Below are positions 28,824-39,296 of a stretch of DNA of 64,000 nucleotides, piece after piece. Made by a program: the position numbers and the translations under genes. The stretch lies in NCBI RefSeq assembly GCF_013359695.1, contig NZ_JABFMU010000008.1, positions 10,860-74,859 of the forward strand, given 5' to 3'. The DNA comes from Pseudomonas sp. C2B4 (GTDB lineage: Bacteria > Pseudomonadota > Gammaproteobacteria > Pseudomonadales > Pseudomonadaceae). The notes below the pieces were generated by a model, which had not been told where the DNA came from, ran no database searches, and saw only the letters and a list, made by a program, of their open reading frames with translations. The stretch's first letter is position 1. The number at the start of each line of letters is the position of its first letter.

Positions 28824-30215
28824 TCACACAATGCCAGTGGCGTAGAAAGTACCGATCACAACAAAAACCGCCAGGGTCTTGATCAGCGTAATACAGAAAA
28901 TGTCTTTGTAAGCCTCGCGGTGGGTCAGGCCGGTGACTGCCAGCAGGGTAATCACCGCGCCGTTGTGCGGCAGGGTGTCCATGCCGCCACTGGCCATCGA
29001 GGCGACGCGGTGCAGCACTTCCAGCGGAATGTTGGCGGCGTGGGCGGCTGCGATGAAGTCATTGGCCATGGCCGCCAGCGCAATGCTCATGCCACCGGAC
29101 GCAGAACCGGTGATACCCGCCAGCAAGGTCACGGTAATCGCTTCATTGACCAGCGGGTTGGGAATGCTTTTCAGCCAGTCGGCCAGCACCAAAAAGCCCG
29201 GTAGAGACGCGATGACTGCGCCGAAACCGTATTCGGATGCGGTGTTCATTGCTGCAAGCAACGCACCGCTGACCGCACTTTTACTGCCTTCGGCCAGTTT
29301 GCGGCTGATGGCCTTGTAGCCGAACAGCAACACCATGATGATGCCCACCAACAGCGCGGCCTGGACCGCCCAGATCGCCGTGAGCTTGGCGATTTCCGTG
29401 GTGACCGGCGCGGCCATGCCCGGCAGCGCCAGGCTGTGGGTCTTGCCATACCACTGGGGAATCCACTGGGTGAACAGCAGGTTCATGATGCCCACGGCCA
29501 GCAACGGCGACAGAGCGACCCACGGGTTGGGCAGCTTGATGTCGGCGGCGGTTTCCGGCTCGTTGCGCAGGTCGTTGCCATAGCCTTCACCGGAGCGCTG
29601 GGCCTTGTTGCGCTGACGCTGGAGAAACAGCATGCCGGCACAGAACACGAAGATCGTGCCGATCACACCGAGCCAGGGCGCGGCCCAGGCCGTGGTGTTG
29701 AAGAAGGTGCTGGGGATGATGTTCTGGATCTGCGGGGTGCCGGGCAGGGCGTCCATGGTGAACGAGAACGCGCCAAGGGCAATGGTTGCCGGGATCAGGC
29801 GCTTGGGAATGTTGCTCTGGCGGAACATTTCAGCCGCGAACGGGTAAACCGCGAACACCACCACGAACAGCGACACACCGCCATAAGTGAGCAGGGCGCA
29901 GACCAGCACGATCACCAGCATCGCCTGTCGGGTACCGAGCAAGCGAATGGCCGCGGCGACGATGGAGCGCGAGAAGCCTGACAACTCGATCAGCTTGCCG
30001 AATACAGCGCCAAGCAGGAACACCGGGAAGTACAGTTTGATGAAGCCGACCATTTTCTCCATGAACACGCCGGTGAAGGCGGGCGCAACGGCGGAAGGGT
30101 CAGTGAGCAGGACGGCGCCGAGGGCGGCGATTGGAGCAAAAAGGATAACGCTATAGCCACGGTAAGCGGCGAGCATCAGCAGCGCGAGGGCTGCCAAGGC
30201 AATGATCACACTCAT
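28824..30215 (-). CDS. GntP-family permease, probable 3-hydroxybutyrate transporter
   Basis: A 463-residue membrane protein with 11-13 helices and GntP/citrate-like features (GVSLFVVVFAVYPFAAEMFR, GALPGTPQIQNIIPSTFF as DALPGTPQIQNIIPS, TGSASGGMSIALAAM). It is the first gene of the operon, directly behind a sigma-54 promoter, with bdhA and the acetoacetate ligase after it, so D-3-hydroxybutyrate (and perhaps acetoacetate) is the likely substrate. Confidence 0.85.
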   Translation of the reverse strand: MSVIIALAALALLMLAAYRGYSVILFAPIAALGAVLLTDPSAVAPAFTGVFMEKMVGFIKLYFPVFLLGAVFGKLIELSGFSRSIVAAAIRLLGTRQAMLVIVLVCALLTYGGVSLFVVVFAVYPFAAEMFRQSNIPKRLIPATIALGAFSFTMDALPGTPQIQNIIPSTFFNTTAWAAPWLGVIGTIFVFCAGMLFLQRQRNKAQRSGEGYGNDLRNEPETAADIKLPNPWVALSPLLAVGIMNLLFTQWIPQWYGKTHSLALPGMAAPVTTEIAKLTAIWAVQAALLVGIIMVLLFGYKAISRKLAEGSKSAVSGALLAAMNTASEYGFGAVIASLPGFLVLADWLKSIPNPLVNEAITVTLLAGITGSASGGMSIALAAMANDFIAAAHAANIPLEVLHRVASMASGGMDTLPHNGAVITLLAVTGLTHREAYKDIFCITLIKTLAVFVVIGTFYATGIV

Positions 30216-30272
30216 GGTGTGTCTCCTGGGATTGTTATTTTTGTAGGGTGAAGCTTTGTAGGAAACGTCTAT

Positions 30273-30288
30273 AGCGAGTTTCGTGCCA
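30273..30288 (-). promoter_or_regulatory. Sigma-54 promoter of the ketone-body operon
   Basis: On the minus strand the sequence reads TGGCACGAAACTCGCT. GG (-24) and GC (-12) are exactly 10 bp apart, as sigma-54 RNA polymerase requires, and the -24 half matches the consensus fully; the -12 half has TCGC instead of TTGC. It lies about 58 bp before the GntP permease start. The adjacent gene at 30504 encodes a sigma-54 activator, which fits. Confidence 0.75.
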
Positions 30289-30387
30289 GATGGTTAAGTT
30301 ATTGAAATATATGGATATATTTGTCGTTGGCGGGTGTTGTGCTTCAGATTTGTCTCTGATTGGAGACTTGTGTTGTCGGGACTGGCC

Positions 30388-30470
30388 TTTCGCGGGCAAG
30401 CCCGCTCCCACAGGTTCATCGAATATTCCAGAACAATGCGGTCACTGTGGGAGCGGGCTTGCTCGCGAAG
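30388..30470. repeat. REPIN, variant
   Basis: Inverted REP words (cgcgggcaagcccgctccca and tgggagcgggcttgctcgcg) with a longer spacer, between the sigma-54 promoter and the 3' end of the activator gene. Confidence 0.85.
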
Positions 30471-30503
30471 AGGCCATATCTACTAATAGAGATGCATGTC
30501 TCA

Positions 30504-31919
30504 TTAAAGAGACTCGACAATCCCCAACGCCACCATCTTCTTGTACAGCGTCGACCGCCCCAACCCCAGACGCGCCGCCGCTTCAATCACCCTGCCCCCG
30601 CATTGCGCCAGGGCGGTTTCGATCAGTTGCCGGTCAAAACGCGCCCGCGCTGCACTGAACGTCTCATGCGCCAACGGTTCGACAGTCAGCAGCGCGGTGC
30701 GTTGAACCGGGGTAAAGGTCCCGATCGCACCACGGATATCCGCTACCGAAAGCCGCAGGTCGTCACTGAGCAATGCGGCCCGTTCCAGCACGTTGCGCAG
30801 TTCGCGAATGTTTCCCGGCCAGGCGTGCTGGCCCAGCAGTTCCAACGCTTCGCTGTTCAGCTCGTGCTGACTGCGCAACTCTTCAAGGATCGCTTCGCTG
30901 AGGGCGGGCAGGTCATCGAGGCGGTCGCGCAGCGGTGGCACGTGGATCGGCAGGACGTTGAGGCGGTAATACAGGTCGGCGCGAAACTCACCGCGCTTGA
31001 TCGCGGCTTCCAGGTCAGTAGAGGTCGCGGCGATCACCCGTACATCGCTCTGAATCACGTCGTTGGAGCCGACCGGTTCGAATTCCTTTTCCTGCAGCAC
31101 TCGCAGCAATTTGCTCTGCAACGGCAGTGGCATGTCGCCGATCTCATCGAGGAACAGCGTGCCGCCTTGGGCGATTTGCAACTTGCCGGCGCGGCCCTTG
31201 CGGTCGGCACCGGTAAAGGCGCCGGGGGCGGTACCGAAGAATTCGGCTTCCAGCAGTGCCTCGGGGATCGCGGCGCTGTTGATGCTGACAAAGGCCTTGT
31301 GCGCACGGGGCGAGGCGTTGTGGATGGCCTGCGCCAGCAATTCCTTGCCGGTGCCGGTTTCACCGAGCAGCAATACCGGAGAGTCGGTGCTGGCACTGCG
31401 TCGGGCGCGGCGTTTCACTTCAAGGCTGGCGGCGCTGGTGCCGATGAAGTGGGCGAAGTTGTATTTGGTCTGCCGTGCCCGCAACAGCGAGCGCGTGGAG
31501 GCAAGCTCTTCCTGCATGCTCATGTAGCGTTTGAGCATCGGTGACAGGCTGCGCAATTCGTCAAACAGGGCGAAGCCGATGGCGCCGATCACTTCGCCGG
31601 CATCGTCATGAATCGGCAGGCGCATGACCACCAGCGGCTCCTTGGGGGTGTCCTGCATGTCGAGCAGAATCGGCCGGCCGGTGCGCACCACTTCACGCAA
31701 CAGGCTGCCGGGGATCACGCTTTCACAGGCCTTGCCGATGGCACCCTCGGCCGACTCCAGGCCAAACCGTCGGGCATAACGCTCGTTCATCCAGACGATG
31801 TTGGCGTCGCGGTCGACGATCACCGTGCCTTCACTCGACTGCTCGATGATCTCGAACAGCGAGCGGATCGCCAGCAGGCGGACGCGCTGGTAGTCCTTGA
31901 GGCTTTCGGTGGTGTTCAT
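30504..31919 (-). CDS. hbcR: Sigma-54-dependent activator of 3-hydroxybutyrate catabolism
   Basis: The 471-residue protein has a PAS sensor domain (residues 15-130: IIEQSSEGTVIVDRDANIVWMN), an AAA+ domain with Walker A GETGTGKELLA, the GAFTGAD loop that contacts sigma-54, Walker B GGTLFLDEIGDMP, and a C-terminal Fis-type HTH (VIEAAARLGLGRSTLYKK). This matches HbcR of P. aeruginosa in architecture and neighbourhood. It should activate the operon at 30273 in response to a ketone-body signal. Start at 31919 (MNTTESL); a longer frame runs back into a REPIN and is unlikely. Confidence 0.85.
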   Translation of the reverse strand: MNTTESLKDYQRVRLLAIRSLFEIIEQSSEGTVIVDRDANIVWMNERYARRFGLESAEGAIGKACESVIPGSLLREVVRTGRPILLDMQDTPKEPLVVMRLPIHDDAGEVIGAIGFALFDELRSLSPMLKRYMSMQEELASTRSLLRARQTKYNFAHFIGTSAASLEVKRRARRSASTDSPVLLLGETGTGKELLAQAIHNASPRAHKAFVSINSAAIPEALLEAEFFGTAPGAFTGADRKGRAGKLQIAQGGTLFLDEIGDMPLPLQSKLLRVLQEKEFEPVGSNDVIQSDVRVIAATSTDLEAAIKRGEFRADLYYRLNVLPIHVPPLRDRLDDLPALSEAILEELRSQHELNSEALELLGQHAWPGNIRELRNVLERAALLSDDLRLSVADIRGAIGTFTPVQRTALLTVEPLAHETFSAARARFDRQLIETALAQCGGRVIEAAARLGLGRSTLYKKMVALGIVESL

Positions 31920-31957
31920 GAGTGCTGATCCTGATTGAATTGTGCCGGTGCCGGCCT

Positions 31958-32035
31958 CTTCGCGAGCAGGCTCGCTCCCACAGTTGATCTGCATTGTTCA
32001 CAAATCCCCTGTGGGAGCGAGCCTGCTCGCGAAGG
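31958..32035. repeat. REPIN
   Basis: Inverted REP pair between the hbcR-like gene start and the end of the yej operon. Confidence 0.9.
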
Positions 32036-32065
32036 CCGCAACGCGGTTTAGCGGCAGACGCCGGA

Positions 32066-33643
32066 TTATGCCTGCCCCAAATGCGCCGCCGCCAACAGCT
32101 CCTTGGTGTATGGATGCTGCGGCGAATCGAACACCTCGTGGCTCGCGCCGCTTTCCACCACCTTGCCGTCCTTGATCACGATCATGTCGTGGGCCAGGGC
32201 GCGGACCACTGACAGGTCGTGGCTGATAAACAGATACGTCAGGCCATGTTTTTCCTGAAGCTGGCGGAGCAGGGCGACCACTTGCTTCTGCACGGTACGG
32301 TCCAGCGCCGAGGTCGGTTCGTCCAGCAGAATCAGCGCGGGTTTCAGCACCAATGCCCGGGCAATGGCGATGCGTTGGCGTTGGCCACCGGAGAACTCGT
32401 GGGGGTAGCGATGGCGGCTCTTGGGGTCGAGGCCGACTTCCAGCAGCGCCCGGGTCACCTCGGCGTTGCATTGCTCGGCGTTCAGCTGGCTGTGCACCTC
32501 CAGGCCTTCGCAGATGATCTGCTCCACCGACATCCGTGGACTGAGGCTGCCAAACGGGTCCTGGAACACCACCTGCATCTGCTTGCGCCACGGTTGCAAT
32601 TGCTTTTGCGTCAGGCCATCAAGCGCCTGGCCCTGAAAGCGAATGCCGCCTTCGGAGTCGAGCAGGCGCAGGATCGCCTGGCCGAGGGTGGACTTGCCCG
32701 AACCGGATTCACCGACAATGCCCAGGGTCTTGCCGCGCTGAACCTTGAGACTGATGCCGTCCACGGCGTTCAAATACGTCTTGCGCTGGAACAATCCCCC
32801 ACTGACCGGAAATTGCACCCGCAGATCGTCGACTTCGAGCACGTTTTCCCGCTCGTCACGGGGCAGTGCTTCGCCTTCCGGCTCGGCATTGAGCAGCACG
32901 CAGCTGTAGGGGTGTTTCGGTTCGGTAAAAAGGGTCTCGCAGCTGGCTTGCTCGACGATTTCACCGGCCTTCATCACGCACACGCGCTGGGCGATGCTGC
33001 GCACCAGGTTGAGGTCGTGGCTGATCAGCAACAGCGACATGCCGAGCCGCTGTTGCAGCGATTTGAGCAGCAGCAGGATCTTGCGCTGCACGGTGACATC
33101 CAGTGCGGTGGTGGGCTCGTCGGCGATCAGCAGTTCCGGCTCGCAGGCCAGGGCCATGGCGATCATCACCCGTTGGCGCTGGCCGCCGGACAGTTGATGA
33201 GGATAGGCCTTGAGCCGTTCCTTGGGTTTCTGGATGCCCACCAGCTGCAGCAATTCAAGAATCCGCGCCTGGGCCGCTTTGCCAGTCATGCCTTTGTGCA
33301 CCAGCAGGGTCTCGCCGATCTGCTTTTCGATGCTGTGCAGCGGATTGAGGGAGGTCATCGGTTCCTGGAAGATCATGGCGATGCGGTTGCCGCGCAATTG
33401 ACGCAAACGCTTGGCATCGGCGCCCACGATCTCCTGGCCCCGATAGCGGATGCTGCCCGTGGTTTCTGTCCCGCATTCGGGCAACAGTTGCAGGATCGAG
33501 TGGGCGGTCACCGACTTGCCGGAGCCCGACTCGCCGACCAACGCAAGGCACTCGCCGGGGCGGATGTCCAGGCACAGATTGCGTACGACGGTCTGGCCGC
33601 TGAAGGCCACGCTGAGGTCACGGATTTCGATCAGGTTACTCAT
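32066..33643 (-). CDS. yejF: YejF-like ABC ATPase (fused double nucleotide-binding protein)
   Basis: A 525-residue protein with two complete ATPase domains: [13 protein letters not shown] and [12 protein letters not shown] as Walker A motifs, [15 protein letters not shown] and [15 protein letters not shown] as signatures, and [12 protein letters not shown] and [12 protein letters not shown] as Walker B. It powers the Yej peptide importer (in E. coli takes up microcin C and peptides). Start at 33643 ([10 protein letters not shown]). Last gene of yejABEF. Confidence 0.92.
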   Translation of the reverse strand: MSNLIEIRDLSVAFSGQTVVRNLCLDIRPGECLALVGESGSGKSVTAHSILQLLPECGTETTGSIRYRGQEIVGADAKRLRQLRGNRIAMIFQEPMTSLNPLHSIEKQIGETLLVHKGMTGKAAQARILELLQLVGIQKPKERLKAYPHQLSGGQRQRVMIAMALACEPELLIADEPTTALDVTVQRKILLLLKSLQQRLGMSLLLISHDLNLVRSIAQRVCVMKAGEIVEQASCETLFTEPKHPYSCVLLNAEPEGEALPRDERENVLEVDDLRVQFPVSGGLFQRKTYLNAVDGISLKVQRGKTLGIVGESGSGKSTLGQAILRLLDSEGGIRFQGQALDGLTQKQLQPWRKQMQVVFQDPFGSLSPRMSVEQIICEGLEVHSQLNAEQCNAEVTRALLEVGLDPKSRHRYPHEFSGGQRQRIAIARALVLKPALILLDEPTSALDRTVQKQVVALLRQLQEKHGLTYLFISHDLSVVRALAHDMIVIKDGKVVESGASHEVFDSPQHPYTKELLAAAHLGQA

Positions 33644-33672
33644 GTCAGTCGTCCGGCTTTCAAAATCGCGAA

Positions 33673-34695
33673 TCAAGATCGCGGGTCAAAGGCGTCGCGC
33701 AATGCTTCGCCAATGAACACCAGTAAAGAAAGAATCAGCGCCAGGGCGAAAAACGCCGTCAGCCCCAGCCACGGTGCCTGCAGGTTCTGTTTGCCCTGGC
33801 CGATCAGTTCGCCCAGGGATGCGCTACCGGCCGGCATGCCGAAGCCGAGAAAATCCAGCGCAGTGAGCGTCGAAATGGCCCCGGTCAGAATGAACGGCAG
33901 GTAGCTCAAGGTCGCGTTCATGGCGTTGGGCAGAATGTGCCGGACGATGACTTTGCGATCGGTCAGGCCCAGTGCCCGGGCAGCCTTGACGTACTCCAGA
34001 TTGCGCCCGCGCAGGAATTCGGCGCGCACCACGTCCACCAGCGCCAGCCAGGAAAACAGCGCCATGATTCCCAGTAGCCACCAGAAATTGGGCTCGACAA
34101 ACCCCGACAGGATGATCAGCAGGTACAGCACCGGCAGCCCTGACCAGACCTCCAGCAACCGCTGCCCGAGCAAATCGACCCAGCCGCCGTAATAGCCTTG
34201 CAGGGCGCCGGCGGCAATGCCGATCAGTGCGCTGACAAGGGTCAGCATCAAGGCAAACAGAATGGAGACGCGAGCACCGAAAATCACCCGGGCCAACACG
34301 TCCCGCGCCTGGTCGTCGGTACCCAGCCAGTTCACGTTCGAAGGCGGGCTCGGGGCCGGTTTGTTCAGGTCGTAGTTTGGCGTGTCGTCGCTGAACGGGA
34401 TCGGTGGGAACAGCAGCCAGCCACCGTCCTTCTTGATCAGTTGCTGCACATAGTCGCTGCGGTAGTCGGCCTGGAACGGCAGCTGGCCGCCGAACTCCTG
34501 CTCGGTGTAGCGCTTGAGGGCAGGGAAGTACCACTGGCCCTGGTAGCTGACGATCAATGGCTTGTCGTTGGCGATCAGTTCGCCACCCAGGGTCAGCAGG
34601 AACAGGCCGACAAACAACCACAGCGACCACCAGCCGCGACGGTTTTTCTTGAAGCGTTCAAAACGACGACGACCCAGCGGCGAAAGCTTGAACAT
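33673..34695 (-). CDS. yejE: YejE-like peptide ABC permease
   Basis: A 340-residue permease: one N-terminal helix, a periplasmic insert (about 45-135) typical of YejE, then the BPD_transp_1 core with EAA loop EYVKAARALGLTDRKVIVRHILP. SPPSNVNWLGTDDQARDVLARVI is the OppC-type motif. One-base overlap with yejB. Confidence 0.92.
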   Translation of the reverse strand: MFKLSPLGRRRFERFKKNRRGWWSLWLFVGLFLLTLGGELIANDKPLIVSYQGQWYFPALKRYTEQEFGGQLPFQADYRSDYVQQLIKKDGGWLLFPPIPFSDDTPNYDLNKPAPSPPSNVNWLGTDDQARDVLARVIFGARVSILFALMLTLVSALIGIAAGALQGYYGGWVDLLGQRLLEVWSGLPVLYLLIILSGFVEPNFWWLLGIMALFSWLALVDVVRAEFLRGRNLEYVKAARALGLTDRKVIVRHILPNAMNATLSYLPFILTGAISTLTALDFLGFGMPAGSASLGELIGQGKQNLQAPWLGLTAFFALALILSLLVFIGEALRDAFDPRS

Positions 34696-35756
34696 CAGGC
34701 ATTCCTCGCGGCGAAGTCGATACGGGGGTCAACCAGGGTGTAGCAAAGATCGCCCACCAGTTTTATCAGGAGGCCGAACAGGGTGAAGATGAACAACGAA
34801 CCGAAGACCACCGGATAGTCTCGTGAGACCGCGGCTTCGTAGCTCATCCGGCCCAGGCCATCGAGGGAGAAGATCACTTCGATCAGCAAGGAACCCGCAA
34901 AAAATACGCTGATGAAGGCCTGGGGAATCCCTGACACCACCAGCAACATTGCGTTACGGAACACGTGACCATACAGCACCCGACGTTCACTCAGGCCCTT
35001 GGCGCGGGCGGTGACCACGTACTGTCGGGTAATTTCATTGAGGAACGAGTTTTTCGTCAGGATGGTCAGGGTCGCGAAACCGCCGATCACCAGCGACGTC
35101 ACGGGCAACACCAGGTGCCAGAAGTAGTCGGCGATTTTTCCCAGGGTCGACAGTGACTCGAAATTATCGGAGACCAACCCGCGGACCGGGAACCAGTTCA
35201 GCGAAGTGCCGCCAGCGAACACCACGATCAGGAACATCGCGAAAAGAAACGCCGGCATCGCGTAGCCGATGATGATCGCGGTGCTGGTCCAGATATCAAA
35301 ATGGCTGCCGTGATGCACCGCCTTGCGAATGCCCAGCGGGATCGAAACCAGGTAGGTGATCAGCGTCGCCCAGAGACCGAGGGAAATGGTGACCGGCATT
35401 TTCTGCAGGATCAGATCGGTGACGGTGGCACCACGGAAGAAGCTCTTGCCGAAATCCAGGCGCGCATAACTGGTGAGCATCAGCCAGAGTCGCTCATGGG
35501 CCGGCTTGTCGAAGCCGTACTGTTTTTCGATGTCCTTGATCAGTTGCGGATCGAGGCCGCGACTGGCCCGGGAAGCGCCGCTCACGGACTCGCCGGACCC
35601 ACCGCCGACGCTGGCGCCGCCAATGCCCTGCAGATGAGCGATGGCCTGTTCCACCGGCCCGCCGGGTGCCGCCTGGACGATGACGAAGTTCACCAGAAGA
35701 ATGATCACCAGCGTCGGAATGATCAGCAGCAAGCGCCGCAGTATGTAAGCCCACAT
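34695..35756 (-). CDS. yejB: YejB-like peptide ABC permease
   Basis: A 353-residue permease starting [16 protein letters not shown], the usual OppB-type first helix; [13 protein letters not shown] follows. EAA loop: [20 protein letters not shown] use the start at 35756, which overlaps the yejA stop in TGATG, rather than a longer frame inside yejA. Partner of YejE in the membrane. Confidence 0.92.
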   Translation of the reverse strand: MWAYILRRLLLIIPTLVIILLVNFVIVQAAPGGPVEQAIAHLQGIGGASVGGGSGESVSGASRASRGLDPQLIKDIEKQYGFDKPAHERLWLMLTSYARLDFGKSFFRGATVTDLILQKMPVTISLGLWATLITYLVSIPLGIRKAVHHGSHFDIWTSTAIIIGYAMPAFLFAMFLIVVFAGGTSLNWFPVRGLVSDNFESLSTLGKIADYFWHLVLPVTSLVIGGFATLTILTKNSFLNEITRQYVVTARAKGLSERRVLYGHVFRNAMLLVVSGIPQAFISVFFAGSLLIEVIFSLDGLGRMSYEAAVSRDYPVVFGSLFIFTLFGLLIKLVGDLCYTLVDPRIDFAARNA

Positions 35757-37624
35757 CAGTGCGGTCCTCCAGGGCTGCCACGGCGAATGCGCTCGGCGGT
35801 CATCTGCTGGTTGGTCAGCGGCGTGGTGCTCACTTCCCACCAACTCTCGATGGCTTCGTCATTGCTGGCCTGCACGTTGGGGATGCCGAAGCGGTTCCAC
35901 CACACGGTGGACGTTCCCGGCGGGTAATAGTTGGGAATCCAGTAGTAGTTCCATTGCAGCACCCGATCCAGCGCATGGGCGTAGCGCAACATGTCGGCTT
36001 TGTTGTTGGCCCGCACCAGCCCGTTGATCAGGGTGTCCACCGCCGGGTTCTTCAGGACCATGTAGTTGTTGGAACCGGGATCGGTGGCCGCGGCGGAGCC
36101 GAAATAATTGAACAGTTCGCCTCCGGGAGAAGTGGTGACCGGGTATCCGGTGACGATCATGTCGTAGTCGCGGCTCATCAGGCGGTTGACGTACTGGGAG
36201 GCGTCGATGCGGCGAATGTTCAGGTCGATGCCGATCTGTTTCAAGGTGCGTTTGTACGGCAGCAGCAGCCGGTCCATACCGTTCTGGCTGACCAGGAAAG
36301 TGAAACTCAAGGGTTCACCGTCGGCGTTGACCAGTTGATCGCCCTTCGGCTTCCAGCCAGCCTGTTCGAGCAGGTTCAGGGCTTGCAACTGTTTGTCGCG
36401 AATCACGCCGCTGCCGTCGGTCTTCGGCGCCTCGAACACTTTGGTGAAGACTTCGTCCGGGATCTGTCCGCGTAGCGGTTCGAGTATCGCCCGTTCGCCG
36501 GCATCCGGCAGTTGGCGGGCGGCGAGTTCGGTGTTGGAAAAGAAGCTCTGCTGGCGGATGTACATATTGCGCATCATCTGCCGGTTGCTCCATTCGAAAT
36601 CCCAGAGCATGACCAGCGCCTGACGCACCCGGCGATCCTGGAACATCGGCTTTTGCAGGTTGAACACAAAGCCCTGGCTCGGCTGCGGGGCTTCTGTTGC
36701 CAAATGGGCCTTTTGCAGGCGCCCGTCGCTCAGGGCCGGGCTTTCGTAGCCGATGGAGTAACCGGTGGCGGAAAACTCGCGGTTGTAGTCGTAGGCGCCG
36801 CCACGCAGCACCTGGCGGGCCACGTCGGTGTCGCCAAAGTACTCGATGCTGAAATGATCGAAATTGTAGAGGCCGCGGCTGACCGGCAGATCCTTGCCCC
36901 ACCAGTCGGCGTTACGCTCAAAGGTGATGCTGCGTCCGGAATCGATCTTGCCGACTCGGTAAGGTCCGCTACCCAGCGGCGGCTCATACCCGCCACCACC
37001 GGCGAAATCGCGGGTCTTCCACCAGTGTTCGGGGAATACCGGCAGGGTGGCTATGTCCAGCGGAAGCGTACGGTTTTCGTTGTTCTTGAAGTCAAAGCGC
37101 ACGGTCAGTGGCGACTCCACTTCGACGCCTTTGACGTCGGCGAACTGAGTGCGATAGCGCAGGCTGCCCTGGGTCATCAACAGGTCGAAGGTGTAGCGCA
37201 CGTCTTCGGCGGTGATGGGTTTGCCATCGGCAAAGCGTGCCTTGGGATTGAGGTAGAAGCGCAGGGACAGGCCATCCTCGGAGCGCTCGATCTGCTGCGC
37301 TACCAGGCCATACACGGTGTAAGGCTCGTCCAGGGAACGTTGGGCCAGGGGCGAGTAGAGCAGGCCATCGATCTGCGTGACGCCGATGCCCTTGTCGATG
37401 TAAGGCAAGACATGGTCGAAAAGACCGATTTCGATCGCCGATCGACGCAGGGTCCCCCCCTTGGGGGCCTGGGGATTGGTGTAGGCGAAGTGACTGAAGC
37501 CGGCAGGGTATTTGGCCGGTTCACCGTATACGGTCAACGCATGTTGCGGCGCAGCGTTCACACCGGCGGCGCCCAACAACAGGGCCACGGCAGTGAATAA
37601 CACAGTAGGGAAAGCCAGTCGCAT
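35756..37624 (-). CDS. yejA: YejA-like extracellular peptide-binding protein
   Basis: A 622-residue family 5 binding protein with a signal peptide ([20 protein letters not shown], cleavage near NAAPQ) and typical segments ([45 protein letters not shown]). It captures oligopeptides for the YejBEF channel. Start at 37624; the earlier in-frame codon has no signal sequence. Confidence 0.92.
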   Translation of the reverse strand: MRLAFPTVLFTAVALLLGAAGVNAAPQHALTVYGEPAKYPAGFSHFAYTNPQAPKGGTLRRSAIEIGLFDHVLPYIDKGIGVTQIDGLLYSPLAQRSLDEPYTVYGLVAQQIERSEDGLSLRFYLNPKARFADGKPITAEDVRYTFDLLMTQGSLRYRTQFADVKGVEVESPLTVRFDFKNNENRTLPLDIATLPVFPEHWWKTRDFAGGGGYEPPLGSGPYRVGKIDSGRSITFERNADWWGKDLPVSRGLYNFDHFSIEYFGDTDVARQVLRGGAYDYNREFSATGYSIGYESPALSDGRLQKAHLATEAPQPSQGFVFNLQKPMFQDRRVRQALVMLWDFEWSNRQMMRNMYIRQQSFFSNTELAARQLPDAGERAILEPLRGQIPDEVFTKVFEAPKTDGSGVIRDKQLQALNLLEQAGWKPKGDQLVNADGEPLSFTFLVSQNGMDRLLLPYKRTLKQIGIDLNIRRIDASQYVNRLMSRDYDMIVTGYPVTTSPGGELFNYFGSAAATDPGSNNYMVLKNPAVDTLINGLVRANNKADMLRYAHALDRVLQWNYYWIPNYYPPGTSTVWWNRFGIPNVQASNDEAIESWWEVSTTPLTNQQMTAERIRRGSPGGPH

Positions 37625-37759
37625 TGTCAGCCTTAGAGCCGGGTGGTCGTTAACGACAATTTGTACGCTAGCGGCGCGTCCCTCGCCAGCCGAATTACGT
37701 ATCTGAAACACAGCGGCCCACCAAATGGCGGGCCGTTGTGGATGAAAGCCAGGCGTCGA

Positions 37760-38041
37760 TCAGTCCTGACGGCTGGTCACTTCCAGCAGGTGGTAGCCGA
37801 ACTGGGTCTTGACCGGGCCTTGCACGACGTTGATCGGTGCGCTGAAGACCACGGTGTCGAATTCCTTGACCATCTGGCCAGGACCGAACGAACCCAGGTC
37901 ACCGCCCTGGCGGCTGGAAGGGCAAGTGGAGTTGGCTTTGGCGATTTCGGCGAAGTCTGCGCCAGCCTCGATTTGGGCCTTGAGTTCGTTGCATTTGGCT
38001 TCGCTGGCAACGAGGATGTGGCGGGCAGTGGCTCTAGCCAT
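37760..38041 (-). CDS. ppiC: Small parvulin-type peptidyl-prolyl isomerase, second copy
   Basis: The 93-residue single-domain parvulin (ATARHILVASEAKCNELK, STCPSSRQGGDLGSFGPGQMV, GPVKTQFGYHLLEV) is a paralogue of the protein at 21783 and the better match to E. coli PpiC by length. Cytoplasmic, no signal peptide. Monocistronic by appearance. Confidence 0.92.
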   Translation of the reverse strand: MARATARHILVASEAKCNELKAQIEAGADFAEIAKANSTCPSSRQGGDLGSFGPGQMVKEFDTVVFSAPINVVQGPVKTQFGYHLLEVTSRQD

Positions 38042-38107
38042 GGAAAAATACTCCTTTCAATGTTCGGTAAAGTGTTGAGCCTACCGGATTCAGTGAGCGA
38101 TTTCTCC

Positions 38108-38200
38108 TGTAGGAACAAGCTTGCTCGCGAAAAATGCGTGGGCAGCGCGGGCATTCAGACAAGATGCGTTATCGTCGCCCTCCATCGCGAGCAAGCCCGG
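38108..38200. repeat. Degenerate REP pair
   Basis: tgtaggaacaagcttgctcgcga (38108-38130) and tcgcgagcaagcccgg (38185-38200) are diverged REP words in inverted order, upstream of the parvulin gene and next to the lipase stop. Confidence 0.55.
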
Positions 38201-38225
38201 CGCCTGCAAATGACTAGCGTCACGA

Positions 38226-39107
38226 TCAAAGGCCGGCTTTTTTCAGGCGTTCGGCGTGCTGCACGTAGAGGTCAATCGGATCGACGGGTGTCGCGGTTGC
38301 AATACCAGTCTGGCGCAGAGTGCCCAGATGGTCGAGGGGGTAGTCGGAACGGATGACGGAGCCCAGATGGGAGCTGTAGCGTCCGACCATGCCATCGTTT
38401 TGCTCGGCTTCGGTGATGAAGTACCGGGAAAAGGCGCGCAAAAAAACGCGCAGCGGGTCAAGTGGGTTGAAGCCATCGCCCAGAAGGTCGCCTGGCAGGA
38501 TTCCACTCCAGGAATAATAGCGGACGCCGTTGACCCGTTCGCAACCTTTGCCTCCCCAGGTTTTCGGCAGCCCTTGAGGGTACTTGTCGTTGAATGCAGC
38601 GACACCCTCGGTGGTCAGCGCGTTCAATGCGGCGATGGCATTGCGCGGTATGTCGCGGTTGCCGCTGATCAATGCAAGAAAGTCTGAGAACAGGGTCGCG
38701 ACGGTCTCGGCAATCTGCTCAGGCAGGGCGCCTGGCGTCAGGGCCTTGCGCAGAAAGTCAGCCAGCTCCGAACCATGGTTCGGACCACTCACGGACGTCA
38801 CGGAGGCGACCGACTGCGGCGCAATGGCGGCTGCATAACGAGCCGCCAACGCGCCTTGGCTGTGACCGATCAGGTTGACCTTGCTCGCGCCAGTGCCATC
38901 GAGTACCCGCTCGATTTGCGCCAGCAGTTGATCGCCCCGCGTTTCGTTGCTGTGGGTGGCTGACAGGTGTGGCACGAATACGCGCGCGCCGGCGCTCCTG
39001 AGGGTCTGTTTGATGTCATGGAAGAGTTCGAAGGTGCCGATCCGGTCGAACCCGAAAAGCCCATGAACCAGCAGGATTGGGTAACGAGTGTCTGCAGTCC
39101 TTTGCAT
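38226..39107 (-). CDS. Triacylglycerol lipase, subfamily I.1 (P. fragi type)
   Basis: A 293-residue alpha/beta hydrolase: RYPILLVHGLFGFDRIG (oxyanion-hole HGLFG), nucleophile elbow GHSQG (Ser about 83), SVSGPNHGSELAD, catalytic Asp in NPLDPLR and His in QNDGMVGRYSSHLG. It lacks the N-terminal signal peptide of P. aeruginosa LipA and begins at the mature-like region, as the P. fragi lipase does. No foldase (lif) gene is adjacent. It hydrolyses triacylglycerols; its export route, if any, is unclear. Confidence 0.88.
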   Translation of the reverse strand: MQRTADTRYPILLVHGLFGFDRIGTFELFHDIKQTLRSAGARVFVPHLSATHSNETRGDQLLAQIERVLDGTGASKVNLIGHSQGALAARYAAAIAPQSVASVTSVSGPNHGSELADFLRKALTPGALPEQIAETVATLFSDFLALISGNRDIPRNAIAALNALTTEGVAAFNDKYPQGLPKTWGGKGCERVNGVRYYSWSGILPGDLLGDGFNPLDPLRVFLRAFSRYFITEAEQNDGMVGRYSSHLGSVIRSDYPLDHLGTLRQTGIATATPVDPIDLYVQHAERLKKAGL

Positions 39108-39296
39108 GTGTGTGTCCTTTTTCAGCGGTCAGGGAGGTGCCTTGCGCCTCACTCTAAAACACTCGGACGTGGGCGCGATGTATGAAAAAGACGCGATAAT
39201 CCGATGAAAACGGCATAGGGCGACGCTGAAAAGGCGGGTGAACTCGACGTCCCGATGGGCGCGTTCTGCCACCTTTTCAGCGAACTCCGAGCACTT